From Verrucomicrobiota bacterium (GTDB lineage Bacteria > Chlamydiota > Chlamydiia > Chlamydiales > Rhabdochlamydiaceae), in contig JAFEGK010000013.1 of the NCBI GenBank assembly GCA_018239985.1, positions 43,592-77,398 of the forward strand: DNA of 33,807 nt, in the 5' to 3' direction. Positions 31,301 through 33,807 of the stretch are shown piece after piece. How positions within the stretch are numbered: the stretch's first letter is position 1; every line of letters begins with the position of its first letter. A program made the translations under genes and the position numbers. The notes beneath the pieces are model-generated. The model saw only the letters and a list, made by a program, of their open reading frames with translations. It was not told the DNA's origin and searched no databases.

Positions 31301-32455
31301 CTCTCGAGCGCCAACCCCCATACCGTCTCCGATCTACTTGCAGCGATCAACTCAATTCAGTGGATCAAAATGACCAACTCGCTCTTGGCCACCGGAACCC
31401 CCGAAGTACTGACCCAACTCAAAGAACTCATCCAAAATATCGACGTCCCCTTGCGCCAAGTCTTCATCGAAGTGCTCATCATCGAGACACAACTGGCCAA
31501 TACCCAATCCTTCGGATTGCAATGGGGCAGCAAATTCCAATATCTCAATCGATTTGCCGGCGGCGTCAGCAATTTCCCCACATCAAACCCCCTCACGGCT
31601 CAAGCGGGCAATACTCCGCTTGCACAAGGTCTTCAGAGCGTAAATGCAACTCGAACACCCCTGCCGAATGATATTCCTAATCCCGTTACAACAACCTCAG
31701 GGACCAACGGTGGAGCAGGATCACTGCCAGGCGGATTTGACCTAGGTGTTATTGGCGATATCATCCTCCACAAAGGAAAATCGTTCATTTCCCTCGCCTC
31801 TTTAGTCAGCGCAATTCAGGGAGACGGCGATGCAGTTGTTGTGATGAACCCCAAAATCATCGCCCAAGACAATATGCAGTCGACCATATTTGTTGGCCAA
31901 AACATCCCCTTCTCAGGTTCGCAAGTAAATACCTTTGGGGGGATAAATTCCCAAACCCAAACAAACATTGAATATCGGGACGTCGGCATCAGCCTTTCCA
32001 TCACCCCAATTCTCGGGATGAACGACATCATTACCCTCGACATTTCCAACGAGATCACCGCCCAAGTGGCAAACACCACCAACAGCGGAGCCAGCGCCAA
32101 CATCCAAGGACTACAAACTAGCCGCACCGCCCTCAACGCCCGGGTCCACGTCCCCAATAAACACTTCGTGGCCCTAAGCGCCGTCATCCAAGACACCAAA
32201 TCCCACTTCAGGTCAGGGATCCCTTGCCTTGGCGGCCTTCCCGTCATTGGGGCCATCTTCAGCGAAAACGACCGGCTCAACTCCCGAAACAACGTCATCT
32301 TCTTTATCCGCCCCGTAATTATCGATTCTATTGAAGAATATGAGCGAGTCACGCAAAATCAAGAACAGAACTTCAAAGATTGGGGCTCAAAACAAATTAT
32401 TAAAGAAGAAATTGATGAAGCGATCGACACAGTTAGGAACCCTTATTGCAATTAG
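28325..32455 (+). CDS. sctC: SctC/CdsC T3S secretin with expanded repeat region
   Basis: Outer-membrane ring of the T3S apparatus. From the ATG at 28325 the protein has 1376 residues, against about 920 in Chlamydia CdsC. A second ATG three codons later is equally possible, and both precede a signal peptide (MRKHTKIFIKLLPAFLLISPVYS). N0/N1-type domains lie at about 60-290 (VINFKSVPIVEYLRFVGRIANLNF, then SLTSVANIIRPMI). About nine tandem repeats follow (304-1042). The C-terminal secretin domain (about 1043-1345) is canonical: RQVFIEVLIIET, GLQWG, AIQGDGDAVVVMNPKIIAQDN, the VGQNIPF motif, and VPNKHFVALSAVIQD, GIPCLGGLPVIGAIF and NNVIFFIRP. In Chlamydia cdsC follows pkn5 directly; here about 10 kb lie between. 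Confidence 0.95.
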   Translation: MIKMRKHTKIFIKLLPAFLLISPVYSDEFDEYDDESFLSANAEPSDSHDLVAWSLIGKNDDEDKYVINFKSVPIVEYLRFVGRIANLNFQYEEGDMTFNITVVSEEPLTVQNILSALIQTLRARGFTLLEQDNNLLITKSGDINQIATLVTPENPNNKLDSPIVTRVFRIQNASLTSVANIIRPMISKGAMLDVSPETRQLIVTDITTNVDKIAQLLISIDSHHSPLDIETFRAHNMSAESLIALTRQLVQPFAEENPLIYVPQVETNSVFIVSTPFLIERSVAVMEDLDSKPKNARGPMGDQVFLYPLVNKSAPELLEALKQVGTELEGTGPQSAKLIAAFKTAKWVKDSNSILFVTDLMTQPKLEELIKTLDTASATNDYFVYKIQRAGREQIETSLEELSKSLKKGGTNRDLIEAICSLRYIKESDSLVFTGADDALKKLKDLLPAFDSAVATSSPTSHFWLYTPQFLSGKQIEEALAKVGSNLCESGLNDPPFLNSLRTMKWVPSTNTMLFTGSPSSLESVQSIIKLIDVASGAPTEIYIYRPKNITNEQIEVALDELADKLDHKNLSDKNLAKAIDQLTWIQDSQIFLFKADPSTIAKIDAFLKSIDTPKEAQSISSAYFLYKLKFARGEDVLDHLEKIAKSLPDKDPEQKALVFVIDHATLLRDTNALLLTGTQRAVDEVKALISQFDDKDAAPPVFDKTSFFIYKPVNLSPGELEEALKETANDLKNSGLVDPNLLQSIDTLRTVDLTSSLLFTGTPESLEKTKEIIATIDVTGATRRETTELGAQTFLVYKVRYVPIDKLLQLLNNVAQNLEKTDSIKNNAVATAIHNVKEIKETNSLMFTGPTAALDQIGTLLKQLDNPGGAIGELGRQPGSYVVYKPVNVSGPELLEMMRDFEKNLQQTGVKEPNLFETIDNLKYIQRSGYILISGDEKSVEKVREMLLKFDVTGVGTVTALNKLQTSFLVYKLQYHQGSELQETLKKVGTDLSSANPHTVSDLLAAINSIQWIKMTNSLLATGTPEVLTQLKELIQNIDVPLRQVFIEVLIIETQLANTQSFGLQWGSKFQYLNRFAGGVSNFPTSNPLTAQAGNTPLAQGLQSVNATRTPLPNDIPNPVTTTSGTNGGAGSLPGGFDLGVIGDIILHKGKSFISLASLVSAIQGDGDAVVVMNPKIIAQDNMQSTIFVGQNIPFSGSQVNTFGGINSQTQTNIEYRDVGISLSITPILGMNDIITLDISNEITAQVANTTNSGASANIQGLQTSRTALNARVHVPNKHFVALSAVIQDTKSHFRSGIPCLGGLPVIGAIFSENDRLNSRNNVIFFIRPVIIDSIEEYERVTQNQEQNFKDWGSKQIIKEEIDEAIDTVRNPYCN
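29234..31451 (+). repeat. Nine tandem secretin N-type repeats within cdsC
   Basis: Coding repeats of about 75-85 residues. Each has a first strand (F-VYK-like: FLYPL, FVYKI, FWLYTP, IYIYRP, FLYKL, FFIYKP, FLVYKV, YVVYKP, FLVYKL). A helix (EL-EAL-KVG--L), a second helix (L--AI--L-WI) and a strand (TNSLLFTGTP) follow, then a closing helix (L--LK-LI--ID). The repeats start near residues 304, 382, 462, 541, 623, 707, 793, 881 and 967 of the protein starting at 28325. They are diverged from each other, so the expansion is not recent. Confidence 0.85.
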
Positions 32456-33371
32456 CCTCACCTTAGGCTCCTGCTACCGCGTCCCTAAAGAAATCGAGCC
32501 TAAAATCAACTACGTCGTCCAAGACAGGTACCTACGGCAGCTCCCCCACCCCTTCCCCGAATTATCACCCGCTGAGCGGCAAACCCAGTGGGGCGCTGAA
32601 TATCTAATCGGCATCAGCATGGCCCGCAACCTCGACCTCTACCAAGCGATCACCGCCTTCCGGCGCGCAGAAATCCTCATCCCCCAAGAAGAGACCGCCC
32701 GCAGACTCGAAATCTCCTATGAGATCCTCCTCTGCTACTACCTTGGCCAAAAATACGACGAAGCGGCCCAAAGCTATCAAAATAGCCCCCTCTTCAAAGC
32801 GACCCCCGATTTCGCCGCCTTCCATGACCTGCTCATCATCCTTTACGACATCCACCAGCAACTTGGCGAATGCACCCAAGCAGCCCAAATCCTCGAACTG
32901 ATCCAACAATACTACCCCGACGACTACGACACCCTGGCCCTCTCCTCTGCCCTCCAGTCCGCAGACCTCCCCCTCCTCGACCATTTTGCCGCCTGCCCTC
33001 CCGAGCGACCCTACCTACGGGAATTTCTCTGCAATTACGACACCCAAAAAAAATCGCCCACAACAGCCGCCGTCCTCAATGCGATCCTCCCTGGGGCCGG
33101 CTACCTCTACGTAGGCCAAAGACAAACAGCCGCCACCGCCTTCCTCGTCAACGGCCTATTTATCGCCTCATCGGTCTATTTTTTCATCCATGGCCCGATC
33201 TACGCAGGCATCATCACCACCAGCTTTGAAGCCGGTTGGTACTTCGGCGGCATCTACGGCGCTGCCAACGAAGCCAAATTCTACAATGAACGGATCTACG
33301 AGAGACTCGCCAACCCCATGATGAACTGCGAACGACTCTTCCCCATCTTCAGACTCAATTATGCGTTTTAA
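32415..33371 (+). CDS. TPR-containing lipoprotein
   Basis: A 318-residue protein that starts inside the end of sctC (41-base overlap). The ATG at 32415 begins a lipoprotein signal peptide, MKRSTQLGTLIAISLTLGSC, with Cys20 as the acylation site; a longer frame from 32331 runs further into sctC. After the lipobox come TPR-like helix pairs (about 55-190: AEYLIGISMARNLDLYQAITAFRRAEIL, YEILLCYYLGQKYDEAAQSYQ, LLIILYDIHQQLGECTQAAQILELI). The C-terminal part (about 215-318) has hydrophobic, Gly/Ala-rich segments (AILPGAGYLYVGQRQTAATAFLVNGLF) of the kind seen in DUF5683-like proteins. It may act in envelope assembly, perhaps as a pilotin-like or secretin-associated factor given the overlap with sctC. 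It overlaps the next gene by 11 bases. Confidence 0.75.
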   Translation: MKRSTQLGTLIAISLTLGSCYRVPKEIEPKINYVVQDRYLRQLPHPFPELSPAERQTQWGAEYLIGISMARNLDLYQAITAFRRAEILIPQEETARRLEISYEILLCYYLGQKYDEAAQSYQNSPLFKATPDFAAFHDLLIILYDIHQQLGECTQAAQILELIQQYYPDDYDTLALSSALQSADLPLLDHFAACPPERPYLREFLCNYDTQKKSPTTAAVLNAILPGAGYLYVGQRQTAATAFLVNGLFIASSVYFFIHGPIYAGIITTSFEAGWYFGGIYGAANEAKFYNERIYERLANPMMNCERLFPIFRLNYAF

Positions 33372-33741
33372 AATCTTGTTTTTCTTAACTCCCCTCACCC
33401 TCTTCGCCGAAATCGGCTATGTAGAGCCTTGGGGCAAAGATGCCGACCTCATCGCCCATCCCGTTTCCCGTTCATCCCGAAAAAACCTCTCCCCAATGGG
33501 ACTGCTCGCTGAACAGGTCATCCTCTTTCACCACAACGTCCTCACCCACACCACCGGCCCCCGCAGCCACTTCCGCCCCACCTCTTCCCAATACATGCTC
33601 CAAGCCATCCGCGAATATGGCTTCTGCAAAGGGTACATCATGGGGTGCGATAGACTCCTAAGAGAAAATAGCGACCCTTGGATCTACCGAACCAAGGAGA
33701 TCAAAGGGGCACTATATAAGTGGGATCCACCTAAAAAATAA
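33361..33741 (+). CDS. YidD-like protein with signal peptide
   Basis: This 126-residue protein resembles the membrane-protein insertion efficiency factor YidD. The family core L-R-YQ--ISP---P-CRF-PTCS-YA-EAI--YG--KG---A--RL-RC-P is matched by LAEQVILFHHNVLTHTTGPRS, HFRPTSSQYMLQAIREYGF and CKGYIMGCDRLLRENSDPW. The family cysteines in CRFxPTCS and at the final RC are replaced by Ser or Glu. The N-terminus MRFKILFFLTPLTLFA looks like a cleavable signal peptide, whereas canonical YidD is a cytosolic inner-membrane-associated protein. It overlaps the TPR lipoprotein gene, so the two are coupled. An export or envelope-insertion role together with the lipoprotein is likely but unproven. Nothing further is recognisable in the last 66 bases of the window. 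Confidence 0.7.
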   Translation: MRFKILFFLTPLTLFAEIGYVEPWGKDADLIAHPVSRSSRKNLSPMGLLAEQVILFHHNVLTHTTGPRSHFRPTSSQYMLQAIREYGFCKGYIMGCDRLLRENSDPWIYRTKEIKGALYKWDPPKK

Positions 33742-33807
33742 AGTAAATGCAAAGAACGCTTAAGAGTTTGTGGACAGTCTCTAAGAAGCTGTACTAAAAC
33801 CAGATGT

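Overview
The window fits a chromosome segment of a non-Chlamydiaceae ('environmental') member of the Chlamydiota. The main evidence is a type III secretion (T3S) gene block in the same order as the Chlamydia CT663-CT674 cluster: CesT-like chaperone, FHA-containing CdsD/SctD, CdsE, needle CdsF, CdsG, a CT668-like protein, ATPase CdsN, CdsO, CdsP, CdsQ, kinase Pkn5 and, after an interruption, secretin CdsC. Pmp-like GGA(I/L)/FxxN autotransporters with conserved cysteines support this. I cannot name the species.

Layout. (1) Positions 1-225 hold a hairpin repeat and a terminator. A two-domain cytidine deaminase follows (226-1137, minus). (2) Positions 1255-7991 (minus) carry a translocon/effector block: a small helical protein, an EspA/SseB-like protein, a small Gln-rich protein, SctE (CopB-like), SctB (CopD-like) and a large effector candidate. 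At least two strong sigma70-type promoters drive it. (3) Positions 8123-18224 (plus) are a tightly packed, translationally coupled T3S apparatus operon, from chaperone through SctD, needle proteins, ATPase, stalk, two SctP-type switch-domain proteins and SctQ to a Ser/Thr kinase. (4) Positions 18225-28200 are an insertion between pkn5 and cdsC. It holds a second copy of the hairpin repeat, a small secreted protein (minus), a 170-bp MITE-like element, a condensation-type acyltransferase, two tandem glycine-rich autotransporters of about 1,000 residues, and an AT-rich AlbA_2/HATPase/winged-helix regulator behind an elaborate inverted-repeat operator. (5) Positions 28325-33741 hold a giant CdsC secretin with about nine tandem periplasmic repeats, a TPR lipoprotein and an exported YidD-like protein.

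How the parts fit. The apparatus operon builds the export machine and cdsC its outer-membrane ring. The divergent operon supplies the host-membrane pore and probable effectors, and the autotransporters decorate the surface. The most unusual points are a duplicated SctP switch domain, an internal start with an ideal ribosome-binding site inside sctQ, a kinase fused to what looks like a metal-site-dead SpoIIE/PP2C domain, the nine-repeat secretin, the six-site operator before the AlbA_2 regulator, and a perfect 28-bp inverted-repeat element. All function calls come from reading motifs and synteny; no database search was run.
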